Of a DNA stretch of 64,000 bases, positions 34,250 through 44,003 are shown in pieces. Both the position numbers and the translations under genes were made by a program. Positions within the stretch are counted from its first letter, which is position 1; each line of letters opens with the position of its first letter. Location of the stretch: the NCBI GenBank assembly GCA_012735215.1, contig JAAYHX010000006.1:62001-126000 (forward strand). Direction: 5' to 3'. This DNA comes from Tissierellia bacterium (lineage in GTDB: Bacteria; Bacillota; Clostridia; Tissierellales; Tepidimicrobiaceae). The notes under the pieces were generated by a model that was given only the letters and a program-made list of their open reading frames with translations, ran no database searches and was not told the DNA's origin.

Positions 34250-34900
34250 ATGAAAAATAAGATTCTTGCTTTGGCACTAATTATTTCCATTATTTGTTTA
34301 TTAAATCTTAATTCAAATAGTCAGGAAGCTTACATGGATATAAAGGATGAGATAATTAGATTACATGTAAAGGCTAATAGCGATACTAAAGAAGATCAGG
34401 CTTTGAAATTAAAGGTCAGAGATAAAATACTTGAGGAAACCAAACCCTTACTTGAAAACTCAAAATCCATACAAGAAACTAGATCTATAGTTGAAAAGAA
34501 TATAGCTAGTATTAAGTCTATTGCACAACAGGTGGTTAAGGAAGAGGGAAAGGAATACGATATAGATGTTTATTTTGGCAAGGAAAACTTTCCTACTCGA
34601 AAGTATGGAGAGCTAGTATTACCAGCAGGGGAGTACGAAACCCTTTTAGTAACCATAGGGGAAGGGAAGGGGCAAAACTGGTGGTGTGTAATGTTTCCCC
34701 CCTTATGCTTTGTTGAAATGAACCATGGAATAGCTGCCAATGTGGAGGAGGATTTAAGCATAGATGTTGCTAATGTGGATGGAGATTCTAACCTATTATT
34801 AACCGATAATAATCCCTCCTTTATATTAAAGTCCAAGATAGTTGAACTACTCGAGAGGACAAAACTATATATGGCTACTAGATTTGCTTTGTGGAACTAA
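34250..34900 (+). CDS. spoIIR: Stage II sporulation protein R
   Basis: Secreted forespore signal protein (216 residues) that triggers SpoIIGA-dependent processing of pro-sigma-E in the mother cell. Signal sequence at residues 1-~22 (ILALALIISIICLLNL). Family stretches: DEIIRLHVKANSDTKEDQALKLKVRD (as RLHVKANSDTKEDQ), FPTRKYGELVLPAGEYE, GEGKGQNWWCVMFPPLCF and a C-terminal amphipathic helix. RBS CGAGGAGG. A forespore sigma-F promoter is expected but none is clear. Convergent with the rocB-like gene. Confidence 0.95.
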   Translation: MKNKILALALIISIICLLNLNSNSQEAYMDIKDEIIRLHVKANSDTKEDQALKLKVRDKILEETKPLLENSKSIQETRSIVEKNIASIKSIAQQVVKEEGKEYDIDVYFGKENFPTRKYGELVLPAGEYETLLVTIGEGKGQNWWCVMFPPLCFVEMNHGIAANVEEDLSIDVANVDGDSNLLLTDNNPSFILKSKIVELLERTKLYMATRFALWN

Positions 34901-34902
34901 AA

Positions 34903-34926
34903 AAAGGCTGTAACAACAGCCTTTTA
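34903..34926. terminator. Shared terminator of spoIIR and the rocB-like gene
   Basis: AAAGGCTG pairs with CAGCCTTT, flanked by A-run and T-run, so it can act on both converging transcripts. Confidence 0.75.
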
Positions 34927-36573
34927 CTCATTTAACAAGCCCCTTATGGTATCATGTATAAGTCTTGGAGCCACATGGAAGGAGTAGTGTTTCTCCAGCC
35001 TTTCTGTGAACTTATGAGCATCCTTTCCAAAGGGACCTATATTTACAACAGGTAGATTCAGAGTTTGCATATCCTCTATAGGCAAGCTATATTTTATACC
35101 AAATCCAGGCATGTTGTTTTTCAAGGAATCGATAGCATTCTCATCCTTTGGAGCTGAAACATAGCTTAAATCGGAAATATAAGGATAGAATTTCTTAATC
35201 CTAATCTCATATTCAGATTCAGTCTTATCTATTACCTCTCTCACTACATTGAGCAATTTTTCTTCCAGTTCAGAATCGCCTTTTACATGATTATGAGGAT
35301 AGTAGGGTGGGGATAAATATGCTATCACTACTGGATCCTTATCTGACCACATACTATGAACAGCTTCTACCAATCTCAGTGCATGTATTCTTTCATCTAT
35401 TCTTTCCTCTGCTAGAAGCTTTTGATTCAAATCATCTATTCTTTTGTCTAATTCCAATCCTCTTTCTTCTTTTACCCTATTGTACAGTTCCTCATAGGAC
35501 ATAACTCTTGCCTTCCATGGAAGCCTTTCAAAGGGGAAGTTATTAGCCTTACAGTATTTTTCATACTCTGTATTTAAATTGCTTATAACCTTTTCAAAGG
35601 CTATCCTAGCGCCTTCCAATATTTTCTCCAATACTTCATCGGGAGTGCTTTTATGGGTGCTATAATTGAAATACAAGTAGCTAGTTCTTGCAGTTTGGAC
35701 CGAATACTCAGTTTTTAAATCCTGCTGCCTTAAAGATATAGGGGGAACGGTAACTTCTCCTTCAGCTTTGTCGCAATATTTGGTGTTGAAATCTATTTCT
35801 TCTACTATAGCTGAGGATATGTGGTTAGGATCAATGCCTCTAAAAGGATCTCCTCCATGGGCTTCAGAGCCAGCCACATAAAAGGAAGGCATCAGTTTTC
35901 CAACAGTTCCTACATAGATGTATCTACTATCGTCCCCTTCATATCGTGGAGCCATATAGTCTGCATCTATAACAGCTTGGTAGTCAAAATTTTCCTCCTC
36001 CATTAGCTTAACCAACTCTTTAACCACTGAAAGCATTCCACCAGAATTGCCTTCTTCATCACAAACAGCAGCAAATACTAGATTTCCTTCTAAATCTTCC
36101 ACATGGTCAGAAAACATTTCTACCAAGGTCATCAGGGTGGCAACCCCACACTTCATATCAAATATACCTCTTCCAAATAGGTATCTACCAGATTCTAAGT
36201 CCTTCAGAGCCTCTTCTGGAAGGGATAGATTCTTTAATTTCTCTGCTAGCTCTAAAGGTTTAGTGGCGTATTCCTTTATATCACCATAATCTGAAATGCC
36301 TACAGTATCAGTATGTCCTATTAAAATAACCGTCTTATTGCTTTTTTTCTTTTCCCCTTTAACAATGGCCATGACACTCTTCCTATTAAGATTGTCATCT
36401 TCTACAGGAACATATTTAACCCTTTCAGGATGATTAATAAAATAATTCATTTCCCTAAACCTATCATATATTCTTTCTACTACATTGTTTTCTTCTGCTG
36501 TACCTACTATACTGAGGATTTGGGTTAATTCTAGTGTTAGATTTTTAATTTTTTTATCTATACCTGTCAACAT
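34924..36573 (-). CDS. rocB: M20-family peptidase, RocB-like
   Basis: Zinc peptidase/deacylase-type protein of 549 residues resembling Bacillus RocB (arginine utilisation; activity unproven). M20 signatures: VILIGHTDTVGISDYGD with metal His/Asp, LFGRGIFDMKCGVATLM with the bridging Asp, AAVCDEEGNSGGM with the catalytic Glu pair, and KDAHKFTERLEKHYSFHVAP near the end. The lid/dimer domain contains GSEAHGGDPFRGIDPNH. Single gene on the minus strand; RBS TAGGAGGAGA. The catabolic substrate may be an N-acylated amino acid or dipeptide (inference). Confidence 0.88.
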   Translation of the reverse strand: MLTGIDKKIKNLTLELTQILSIVGTAEENNVVERIYDRFREMNYFINHPERVKYVPVEDDNLNRKSVMAIVKGEKKKSNKTVILIGHTDTVGISDYGDIKEYATKPLELAEKLKNLSLPEEALKDLESGRYLFGRGIFDMKCGVATLMTLVEMFSDHVEDLEGNLVFAAVCDEEGNSGGMLSVVKELVKLMEEENFDYQAVIDADYMAPRYEGDDSRYIYVGTVGKLMPSFYVAGSEAHGGDPFRGIDPNHISSAIVEEIDFNTKYCDKAEGEVTVPPISLRQQDLKTEYSVQTARTSYLYFNYSTHKSTPDEVLEKILEGARIAFEKVISNLNTEYEKYCKANNFPFERLPWKARVMSYEELYNRVKEERGLELDKRIDDLNQKLLAEERIDERIHALRLVEAVHSMWSDKDPVVIAYLSPPYYPHNHVKGDSELEEKLLNVVREVIDKTESEYEIRIKKFYPYISDLSYVSAPKDENAIDSLKNNMPGFGIKYSLPIEDMQTLNLPVVNIGPFGKDAHKFTERLEKHYSFHVAPRLIHDTIRGLLNE

Positions 36574-36781
36574 TTAATCTCCTCCTAAGATGAAAAATAA
36601 AAGCAAAAATAATCATTAAGCTTATAAAATTTATACTACTAATACTGATAAAAATCAAATAAATCTTTTCCTATAATTGGATGGGAATGAACCCCTTAGC
36701 TTTTCTATTTTTGAATAATTTTTTTATTAATACAAAAAATAAAGTACCAGAACAATATATGGAAGGAGGATAAAATTTCAC

Positions 36782-37501
36782 ATGCTAAAAAGCCGTAAGA
36801 AGTTTACCCTATTAACTTTTGTATTAGTCTTAGCTATTCTTTCAGGAATATTTATATACGAACAGGAAAATAAGCAAGTTTCCTATAGTAAAAAGTACCT
36901 TGCTCCAAGAGTTCTTTATTGGGGTTCTCAAGGGGAAGATGTGAAAAAGGTTCAATGGAGGCTTGTTCAATGGAAATATCTAATTGGTGAAGTTGATGGT
37001 ATATATGGTCCAGAAACCTATAGGGCAGTTAGAAGATTCCAGGAAAAAAATGGACTTAAGGTAGATGGAGTAGTAGGACCTGAAACAGCTGCAGCCTTAG
37101 GAATTTCACTAGGTGAGGCTCAACCGGCTTCTGCTACAGGTCTCAACAGGCAATCAGATGAATATCTGCTAGCCAGATGTATCCATGGTGAAGCAAGAGG
37201 GGAGCCATATATAGGGAAGGTAGCAGTAGCAGCAGTAGTATTAAATAGGGTAGAGCATCCAGACTTTCCTAATACAATAGCAGGAGTAATATATCAGCCT
37301 TTGGCCTTTACTGCTGTAGCTGATGGCCAGATCAATCTAACTCCCAACAAAGATGCCATAAGGGCTGCACGGGATGCCTTAAATGGATGGGATCCTACCT
37401 ATGGAGCCCTATACTACTGGAACCCAGTTACAGCAACAAGCAAGTGGATTTGGTCTAGAAAAGTAACCCTTAAGATAGGGAAACACTGGTTTGGAGTATA
37501 G
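36782..37501 (+). CDS. sleB: Spore cortex-lytic enzyme SleB
   Basis: Lytic transglycosylase degrading cortex peptidoglycan at germination (239 residues). Leader/anchor helix at 6-25; peptidoglycan-binding domain at about 45-110 (LYWGSQGEDVKKVQWRL, VDGIYGPETYRAVRRFQ, VDGVVGPETAAAL); hydrolase_2 catalytic domain at about 130-239 with LLARCIHGEARGEPY carrying the catalytic Glu, VAAVVLNRVEHPDFP and YWNPVTATSKWIW. GGAAGGAGGA is 15 bases upstream of the ATG, a little far. ypeB follows after 11 bases, the usual pair. A forespore (sigma-G) promoter is expected; TGAATA near 36712 is a weak candidate. Confidence 0.95.
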   Translation: MLKSRKKFTLLTFVLVLAILSGIFIYEQENKQVSYSKKYLAPRVLYWGSQGEDVKKVQWRLVQWKYLIGEVDGIYGPETYRAVRRFQEKNGLKVDGVVGPETAAALGISLGEAQPASATGLNRQSDEYLLARCIHGEARGEPYIGKVAVAAVVLNRVEHPDFPNTIAGVIYQPLAFTAVADGQINLTPNKDAIRAARDALNGWDPTYGALYYWNPVTATSKWIWSRKVTLKIGKHWFGV

Positions 37502-37512
37502 GAGGTGATAGA

Positions 37513-38892
37513 GTGGATAGAGATAATAGGAGTAATAGAAGATGGTGGATTGCCCCAAGCATACTAGGATTGGCTCTAATACTGTCTGTGGCTTGGGGAT
37601 ATAGGGAATATACCGTAAGAAAGGATATGGAAGTTACACTGGAAAATGCCTATCAAAGGCTATTCTTCGATGTAAAAAAACACGTAGAAAACGTGCAAAC
37701 TAACCTTTCCAAGGCTATGGTAGCTAACTCTAGAGAGCAAAATGTTCTGCTTCTATCTCAGATAATGAATGAAGCCTACTTTGCTCAGGATAAGCTAGCC
37801 CAGCTACCTGTACCTCAAGCAGATATTGCCAAGACTGAAAAGTTCTTAAACCAGGCAGCTGACTACAGCTATTATCTAATTAGAACCCATTTAGATGGAA
37901 AACCATTGACCAATGAACAGAGGGGACAGTTAGCAAACTTACAGGAAAACTCTGCTGCATTTAATAAGGAATTAACAGAACTTCAAGCACAGCTAGCAAA
38001 AGACAACTTTGTAATAGGTTCCCTCAGTAAAAGACAAACCACAAAGGTACGAAAAGGAAATGAAAACATATTCCAGACTACTCTAGTAAACATAGACAAA
38101 AATATGGCCAAAGTTCCAAGACTAATATATGATGGTCCCTTTGCAGATGAGATGATAGACAGAAAGCCAGTAGGATTAACAGGGCAGAATATATCTAGAG
38201 AAAGGGCAATGAGCATTGCTAAAAGTTTTTTTGGGTCAAATAAGGTCAGCAAGATTACCCCTTTTGAAGAAGGTAAGCATATAGATGAAATAGCAATTCC
38301 TTCCTACACCTTTAGTATACAGCCATCAAATGCAAAGGATGCAACTGCATACATTGGTATATCTAAAAAAGGTGGCCATGTAATATGGATGAGAAATGCA
38401 AGGCCTCTAGGCCAGGAAAAATTAACCATAGAGCAAGCTCAAAGGAAGGCTTTAGAGTTTTTGGAGGCAAAAGGATTCAAGAATATGGAACCTAATTACA
38501 ATCAAAAATATGATGGTGGAGTCTTGTTTAACTTTGTACTGACAGAAGACAATGTGACCATATACCCAGACCTTATAAAGGTAAAAGTGGCCTTAGATAA
38601 TGGGGAGATAGTAGGATTTGACGCTGTCCAATTCTATTCATATCATCAAGATAGAAATATAAGTAAGCCAAAGCTATCCCTAGAGGAGGCTAGGAACAAA
38701 CTTAGAGATGATTTTGAAGTAAATTCACAAAGGCTGGCTATAATACCTAAGGGAAAAGATGAAGTAATGTGCTATGAATTTAAAGGAAAGTACATGAATG
38801 GAGATTTCATAATATATGTAAACGCAGATAATGGTAAAGAAGAAGATGTATTGCAATTGGTGATAGACGAAAATGGAACCCTAACATTCTAG
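37513..38892 (+). CDS. ypeB: Germination protein YpeB
   Basis: Membrane-anchored partner required for SleB stability and localisation in the spore (459 residues). N-terminal membrane helix (WWIAPSILGLALILSVAWGY by its core LGLALILSVAWGY), a helical region (about 35-200), then PepSY-like repeats (about 210-445: SRERAMSIAKSFFG, TIEQAQRKALEFLEAKGF, SLEEARNKLRDDF). GTG start at 37513 behind TAGGAGGTGATAGA. Directly downstream of sleB. Confidence 0.95.
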   Translation: MDRDNRSNRRWWIAPSILGLALILSVAWGYREYTVRKDMEVTLENAYQRLFFDVKKHVENVQTNLSKAMVANSREQNVLLLSQIMNEAYFAQDKLAQLPVPQADIAKTEKFLNQAADYSYYLIRTHLDGKPLTNEQRGQLANLQENSAAFNKELTELQAQLAKDNFVIGSLSKRQTTKVRKGNENIFQTTLVNIDKNMAKVPRLIYDGPFADEMIDRKPVGLTGQNISRERAMSIAKSFFGSNKVSKITPFEEGKHIDEIAIPSYTFSIQPSNAKDATAYIGISKKGGHVIWMRNARPLGQEKLTIEQAQRKALEFLEAKGFKNMEPNYNQKYDGGVLFNFVLTEDNVTIYPDLIKVKVALDNGEIVGFDAVQFYSYHQDRNISKPKLSLEEARNKLRDDFEVNSQRLAIIPKGKDEVMCYEFKGKYMNGDFIIYVNADNGKEEDVLQLVIDENGTLTF

Positions 38893-38896
38893 AAAT

Positions 38897-38924
38897 AAAA
38901 GAGGGAGCTTATGCTCCTTCTTTC
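38897..38924 (+). terminator. Terminator of sleB-ypeB
   Basis: GAGGGAGC pairs with GCTCCTTC around TTAT, followed by TTTCC; moderate strength. Confidence 0.6.
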
Positions 38925-39003
38925 CAATATGATTCTAATATTAAATATATATTGTAAATTCCCCATGATACTAATAAAATATAAAAGAAGGGGGAATTTA
39001 TTT

Positions 39004-39810
39004 ATGGATAACAGACCAATTGGAGTATTTGATTCTGGAATAGGTGGATTGACAGTACTTAAAGAAATAGCTGAGCAGCTACCAGGAGAAGATGTAGTCT
39101 ACTTTGGAGATACAGCCAGAATCCCATATGGTTCCAGATCCAAGGAAACAGTAATCAGATACTTCCTACAATCAGCAAGATTTCTACTAACAAAAAACAT
39201 AAAAGCTATAGTAATAGCTTGTAACACAGCCTCTGCAATGGCCATGGAGGAAGCCCAGAAGGAGTTTGACATACCTATAATTGGAGTAATCGAGCCAGGA
39301 GCTAAGGCAGCGGTTGCAGCAACCAAAAATGCTAAAATAGGAGTAATAGGTACAAAGGGAACCATAAATAGCCAGTCCTATCAGAAAACCATTAGGAGAC
39401 TCCTCCCTTCAGCCGAAATCATAGGAGTTGCCTGTCCTCTATTTGTTCCCATAGTGGAAGAAGGCTGGGAAAATTCCGATGTAGCCTTCATGGTGGCTAG
39501 GCACTACCTTTTAGAATTAAAGGAGCACAATATTGACTCCATAGTATTAGGATGTACCCACTATCCTGCCTTAAGGTATACCATAGATAAGGTATTTGAT
39601 GGAAAGGTAAACTTAATAAATCCTGCCTATGAAACGGCTAAGGTTGTAAAGGCTATGTTAAAGGAAAAGAATATGCTCTCATCCAAACTGGATGATGGGA
39701 AGCACTGTTTTTATGTAAGTGATGATCCTGAAAGCTTCAAAAGGGTTGGAGGCAACATATTAAAGAATGAAATTGAGCAAATTGAAAAAGTTACTATAGA
39801 GGAATTATAG
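39004..39810 (+). CDS. murI: Glutamate racemase
   Basis: Cofactor-independent racemase supplying D-glutamate for peptidoglycan (268 residues). The two catalytic cysteines lie in VIACNTASAMA and VLGCTHYPAL; also PIGVFDSGIGGLTVLKE at the N terminus and YFGDTARIPYGS. ATG 39004 chosen with AAGAAGGGGG upstream; a 31-codon upstream extension is hydrophobic, overlaps the previous terminator and lacks family similarity. Confidence 0.96.
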   Translation: MDNRPIGVFDSGIGGLTVLKEIAEQLPGEDVVYFGDTARIPYGSRSKETVIRYFLQSARFLLTKNIKAIVIACNTASAMAMEEAQKEFDIPIIGVIEPGAKAAVAATKNAKIGVIGTKGTINSQSYQKTIRRLLPSAEIIGVACPLFVPIVEEGWENSDVAFMVARHYLLELKEHNIDSIVLGCTHYPALRYTIDKVFDGKVNLINPAYETAKVVKAMLKEKNMLSSKLDDGKHCFYVSDDPESFKRVGGNILKNEIEQIEKVTIEEL

Positions 39811-39831
39811 GCACTTAAGGTGCCTATAATT
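39803..39831 (+). terminator. Hairpin at murI end
   Basis: A perfect 12-bp stem, AATTATAGGCAC/GTGCCTATAATT, with the murI stop codon inside. Only TATCTTATA follows, so termination is likely but weak. Confidence 0.6.
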
Positions 39832-39874
39832 TATCTTATACTGCTGAAAGTTAAGCAATATACCATGTTACAGC

Positions 39875-40127
39875 CTATAAGAAGCTGTAAAGCATACTAA
39901 AGTTTTCTCGACAAGCTCTCCAATACAAAATCACCAAATATAATCTAAAATAATTAAAATAACTTTCTTTTCTAGGGACACTCTTAATGAATTTACCTGC
40001 CTGATTTCCAGCATAAGCTCTATATAAAGATTTAATACATAAGCAATATGGAGGATCTTTCTCTTGTATTACAGGACATAATAAGACAGAGGTACCATTC
40101 TTTTGTCTGATTTTGTGATTTATACTC
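39875..40127 (-). other. Possible coding remnant in murI-kamA gap
   Basis: About 84 codons are open on the minus strand with no start or RBS, ending at the TAG at 39875-39877. The central part reads like real protein (CPVIQEKDPPYCLCIKSL then YRAYAGNQAGKF), with normal amino-acid use, but no family is recognised. The frame runs through the REP-like copy at 40085-40107. Probably a decayed gene; chance is not excluded. The rest of the 349-base gap shows nothing else. Confidence 0.25.
40085..40107 (+). repeat. REP-like short palindrome, diverged copy
   Basis: Begins GACAGAGGTACC and ends TTTTGTC; 19 of 23 positions match the copies at 5815 and 50388. Lies 53 bases before kamA. Confidence 0.65.
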
Positions 40128-40159
40128 TGTCAAGCATTTTACAAAAAAGAGGTGTTTTT

Positions 40160-41419
40160 ATGAGAAAATACAGGGAAATTCAGCTGTGGGAGGGCATTAC
40201 AAGTAGCCAGTGGATGGACTGGCATTGGCAGGTGAGAAACAGAATAACCGATGTAAATACCCTAAGGAAAGTCATCAGTATAAGTGAAAAGGAAAAGGCA
40301 GATATTGAAAAAGTTCTCAAAAAGTTTCCAATGGGCATAACTCCATACTATGCCACATTAATGGATCCAGAGGACCCTGCATGTCCCATAAGAAAGCAGG
40401 CAGTGCCTACCATTATGGAAATGAATCACAGCGTAGCAGATATGGAGGACCCATTAGCAGAAGATGAAGATTCCCCTGTGCCAAGTATAACCCATAGATA
40501 TCCGGACAGAGTATTATTTCTGATAACTGACCAGTGTTCCATGTACTGTAGGCACTGCAGCCGAAGAAGATTTACAGGAAAGAAGAATTCAAGGATATGG
40601 AAGGATAGAATAGATAGGGCTATAGACTACATTAGAAATAGACCTGAAGTTAGGGATGTACTTTTATCAGGAGGAGATGCTTTACTGGTATCAGACGAAA
40701 AATTGGAGTACATAATCAAAGAATTAAGATCAATTCCACATGTGGAAATAATACGCCTAGGTACTCGTACTCCTGTAGTTTTACCTATGAGAATTACCGA
40801 TAGTTTAGTAACTATGCTGAAGAAGTACCATCCCATATGGTTAAACACCCATTTTAATCATCCTAAGGAAGTTAATGAGTATTCTAAGGAAGCCATAGAA
40901 AGGCTTGCAGATGCAGGCATTCCATTGGGCAATCAGTCAGTCTTATTAAGAGGGGTAAATGACTGTCCTCATATAATGAAGGAGTTAGTCCATAAGCTAG
41001 TAAAGATGAGAGTGCGACCCTACTATATCTATCAATGTGATCTGTCTATGGGGATAGAGCATTTTAGAACTAGAATATCCAAGGGCATAGAGATTATTGA
41101 GGCTTTGAGAGGGCACACCTCTGGTTTTGCAGTGCCTACCTTTGTAGTAGATGCCCCTGGAGGAGGGGGGAAGATTCCTGTAATGCCTCAATACCTAATA
41201 AGTCAATCGCCCACCAAGGTAGTATTGAGAAACTATGAGGGCTTGATCACTACTTATACAGAACCTCAGTACATTGAGGAGCCCTGCAAATGCTCAACTT
41301 GTGCTGGAGAAGGGGGAAAAGTTACCACTGGCGTAGCTAAAATACTTGAAGGAGAAGAAGTAAAACATATTGAGCCTAAGGAACTTGAAAGGAAGAAGAG
41401 AAGGACTATAGAATACTAA
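40160..41419 (+). CDS. kamA: Lysine 2,3-aminomutase
   Basis: Radical-SAM, PLP-dependent enzyme converting L-lysine to beta-lysine (419 residues). The iron-sulfur cysteines are C126, C130 and C133 (CSMYCRHC); GGDALL follows; the substrate/PLP loop [20 protein letters not shown] (as [15 protein letters not shown]) carries the Asp that in lysine mutases reads the side-chain amine, favouring lysine over glutamate as substrate. A C-terminal Cys cluster [11 protein letters not shown] fits the zinc site. ATG 40160 chosen with AGAGGTG upstream; the 19-codon longer frame overlaps the REP-like repeat. None of the other lysine-fermentation genes are adjacent. Confidence 0.92.
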   Translation: MRKYREIQLWEGITSSQWMDWHWQVRNRITDVNTLRKVISISEKEKADIEKVLKKFPMGITPYYATLMDPEDPACPIRKQAVPTIMEMNHSVADMEDPLAEDEDSPVPSITHRYPDRVLFLITDQCSMYCRHCSRRRFTGKKNSRIWKDRIDRAIDYIRNRPEVRDVLLSGGDALLVSDEKLEYIIKELRSIPHVEIIRLGTRTPVVLPMRITDSLVTMLKKYHPIWLNTHFNHPKEVNEYSKEAIERLADAGIPLGNQSVLLRGVNDCPHIMKELVHKLVKMRVRPYYIYQCDLSMGIEHFRTRISKGIEIIEALRGHTSGFAVPTFVVDAPGGGGKIPVMPQYLISQSPTKVVLRNYEGLITTYTEPQYIEEPCKCSTCAGEGGKVTTGVAKILEGEEVKHIEPKELERKKRRTIEY

Positions 41420-41449
41420 AACAGGTGGATGCTAAGCATTCACCTGTTT
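41417..41449 (+). terminator. Terminator of kamA
   Basis: AAAACAGGTG...GC pairs with GC...CACCTGTTTT; strong stem starting at the stop codon. Confidence 0.85.
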
Positions 41450-41649
41450 TGCTTTAGAGGAAATAAACTAACAATCTAAATTTATATAGAAAATATTCAA
41501 AAAATTATGGAAATAAGAAAGTTAAGCTTGTCAAAAAGCGCTACCTGTGGTACCATATACCTAATACATATAGTACTATAGACCTAGATAATATAGCATA
41601 AAAACCTAAGACTCGTAATATTATAGCACTAGTTAAGGGGGGGATAGTC

Positions 41650-43371
41650 ATGGTAAACAACTTGCAAGTAGATTCTATGGATTTTATCAAGAATCAGTCA
41701 AGTGGTATTGCAGATATGTTAATAATAAAGCAAAATGAAATACTGAACCTATTAGGATACGATATGTCCTTGACAATGTTGTTTAACAACTCATTTAATA
41801 TAGCAATGATAAGAACTGTATCTGTTAAGGATGAAAGATTAAGCTCTTTACAAATACCACGTACAATTTTTATTAATAAGAGAACCAATCTTCAAATAAA
41901 AAGATTAGTAGAGACTAGGGATATATTAGAAAACCATCTTGAGGATTATAAGTTAGTAGAGGAGATGGAGTCGGAATTATATATACCCCTATTTGGGCCT
42001 GCAGATTTAATGGGACTCCCTTCAAGACTTATAGGTTGCCTATATTTAGGTTCAGCCGGATACAAAAAAGTTTCCCTTAGCAGTATTTCAAGCTTTAAAG
42101 TAAGCAATATAATTATGGATATATCCAGGCTACTCCTTTTCAAATACGTAAAACTAAAAGAACAGGAACACTTGATGGATCTAACAAGCTTATTTGTAGA
42201 TATTTTAGGAAAGAAAGAGCTGTATCTACCAAGCCATAGCTTTAATGTAGCTAGTTTAGCAAAAGAAATTGGAATAGCCCTGGGTTACTCTGATGATAAG
42301 CTTCGGGAACTTGCCCTAGCAGGCTTACTGCATGATATAGGTAAAACTATGGTAGATTCCAATATACTGAGAAAATCTGATAAGCTTTCAGAAGAGGAAT
42401 ATGAAAAGGTAAAGAAACATTCAATATATGGGGAGAGTATTGCAAGATATCTGTTGAAAGGCAATTTTAAATTTGAAAAGATACCAAGAATAATAAAACA
42501 CCATCATGAACGCTATGATGGGACAGGTTATCCTGATGGCTTGGAAAAGGAATCGGTACCTTTTGAAAGCTACATAATAGGTATAGCTGATGCGGTAGAT
42601 GCCATGATGATGGAACGGCCCTATAAGAAAGCCTACCCATTGGACAAGGTCCTTGAAGAACTCTATGCTAATAAAGGAAAACAATTCCACCCCCAGTTGG
42701 TGGATATTATGGTAACTAGAATTAGCAAGGCACAAAAACAAGTAAAGAAGGAGATTTACTCTGGAATTAGCTCCTCATCCCTCATATTGAATCTAGGGGA
42801 TGAATATAGAATTTTAGAGGGAACTCTTTTTAATTATGGTAGCTATTATGTATTCGAGCCATTTGCTGATTATGATGTATCTAATATAGATTTGTCTAAT
42901 ATAAACCATATAGAAATTGTAGTAAAAGGGGTGAACAATCTAAATTATTATGAGGTAAAGCTGGAGGACTTAGAAGACAGACTCTTTTATATTTCTTCTA
43001 TACAGCTTGTTCCTTCACCTAATTGTTTCAGCCTTAATTGGACCCTTAAGGGACTTTTATATGAAGCAGATAAAAGGGCAGGATCCTTTATCAACATAGT
43101 GAGGATAGGCGGAGATTCAATGCTCTTTTATATTCATAGAGATATGATTAAAGAAGAGGTCAAGTATGGCCTACCTCTAAAAGTAAAGATCCTATTTGAA
43201 GACAGTCATGAGGATATTACAGGTGTTATAGTACGATCCTATAATCTTGGAGCTAATAGATATTTTGATTTTAAATATACCAATATTCCTGATTCAAAGA
43301 GAGATAGTATTTATAGACAGTTGTTCAGAAAACAAATGGAACTTAGAAAGGCCATAGCTAGGTATAGCTAG
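41650..43371 (+). CDS. HD-GYP domain protein, probable cyclic-di-GMP phosphodiesterase
   Basis: Cytoplasmic 573-residue protein. Residues about 1-175 look like a degenerate GAF-type sensor (SELYIPLFGPAD, RLIGCLYLGSAG). The HD-GYP domain covers about 180-360: SHSFNVASLAKEIG, LLHDIGK with H228-D229, KKHSIYGESIA, HHHERYDGTGYPDG with GYP near 293, and ADAVDAMMMERPYKKA. Residues about 370-573 resemble a YcgR/PilZ-type pair of beta domains (GDEYRILEGTLF, MLFYIHRDMIKEEVKYGLPLKVKI by LPLKVKI), though the RxxxR/DxSxxG signature is not seen. Likely hydrolyses cyclic di-GMP or a related dinucleotide. Start has a GGGGGGG site. Monocistronic. Confidence 0.85.
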   Translation: MVNNLQVDSMDFIKNQSSGIADMLIIKQNEILNLLGYDMSLTMLFNNSFNIAMIRTVSVKDERLSSLQIPRTIFINKRTNLQIKRLVETRDILENHLEDYKLVEEMESELYIPLFGPADLMGLPSRLIGCLYLGSAGYKKVSLSSISSFKVSNIIMDISRLLLFKYVKLKEQEHLMDLTSLFVDILGKKELYLPSHSFNVASLAKEIGIALGYSDDKLRELALAGLLHDIGKTMVDSNILRKSDKLSEEEYEKVKKHSIYGESIARYLLKGNFKFEKIPRIIKHHHERYDGTGYPDGLEKESVPFESYIIGIADAVDAMMMERPYKKAYPLDKVLEELYANKGKQFHPQLVDIMVTRISKAQKQVKKEIYSGISSSSLILNLGDEYRILEGTLFNYGSYYVFEPFADYDVSNIDLSNINHIEIVVKGVNNLNYYEVKLEDLEDRLFYISSIQLVPSPNCFSLNWTLKGLLYEADKRAGSFINIVRIGGDSMLFYIHRDMIKEEVKYGLPLKVKILFEDSHEDITGVIVRSYNLGANRYFDFKYTNIPDSKRDSIYRQLFRKQMELRKAIARYS

Positions 43372-43389
43372 ACTTCTTATTAGATCTTT

Positions 43390-43428
43390 AATCATGCTTA
43401 TCATTTTTGAGATAAGCATGATTTTCTT
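43390..43428 (+). terminator. Terminator of the HD-GYP gene
   Basis: AATCATGCTTATC pairs with GATAAGCATGATT, then TTCTTG. Confidence 0.85.
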
Positions 43429-43538
43429 GTTTATATAGGAAAATATCAATGCTTTTACTACAAACTTTGCACTGAACAAGCACTTGGTGTAATATAATAG
43501 TTATCATACATATATTTGAATTATTTTGGAGGTATAAG

Positions 43539-44003
43539 ATGATATTTTCAATCCTATTGTTGCTAAAGGTATTGCTATTTATGAGTATAACCAATATAGA
43601 ACATAATAAGGGGATAATTTTTTTTACTAGCTTGGTAGTAACCCTTCTTATCTTTAGCCTAGTTCATTTTAGTCAATATAGAAGAAAAAACCTTTTGGGG
43701 CTTATTATATATGGGTTTATATCTTTCATTATGTTTGCAGATGTCATGTACTATTCCCACTTTAACATATTACCAACAGTTAAGTTGCTGGGCCTTATGG
43801 GGCAAGTGGGTGCTGTGGGAGATAGTCTTAAGGAACTCTTTACAATTAAGAATGCTATATTTCTATTGGACCTGCCCTTTATAATATTCTTTGTTATAAA
43901 AAGTCCTAGAAATGAATCAAAGGTTTATGATAGAAAAATTAGGTGGGGAGTGCCAATATCTCTTTTGGCAGTTCTTGTATGTTTATTGATATTCTTGGCA
44001 TAA
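43539..44003 (+). CDS. LTA-synthase-like protein, N-terminal membrane part (frameshifted)
   Basis: A 154-residue fragment with four to five membrane helices, the usual N-terminal membrane domain of LtaS/sulfatase-type lipoteichoic acid synthases; KLLGLMGQVGAVGDSLKELF and the helix before the stop (WGVPISLLAVLVCLLIFLA, named by its end VCLLIFLA) fit. It stops at 44001-44003 just where the family continues into the extracellular linker, and that continuation (ELLGPVSNQEFFSYHIKDI, as GPVSNQEFF) is found in the -1 frame. RBS TTGGAGGTATAAG. Either a natural frameshift mutation or a sequence error; the pair should be viewed as one gene. Confidence 0.7.
   Translation: MIFSILLLLKVLLFMSITNIEHNKGIIFFTSLVVTLLIFSLVHFSQYRRKNLLGLIIYGFISFIMFADVMYYSHFNILPTVKLLGLMGQVGAVGDSLKELFTIKNAIFLLDLPFIIFFVIKSPRNESKVYDRKIRWGVPISLLAVLVCLLIFLA

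Noticed and set aside
38911-39003. 31-residue N-terminal extension of MurI
   Set aside because: Overlaps the ypeB terminator, no RBS; family start is at 39004.
43932-43942. AAAAA run as a programmed -1 slippery site for the LTA-synthase-like gene
   Set aside because: A stop codon in the -1 frame at 43940-43942 blocks slippage here, and no proper heptamer is in the usable overlap.
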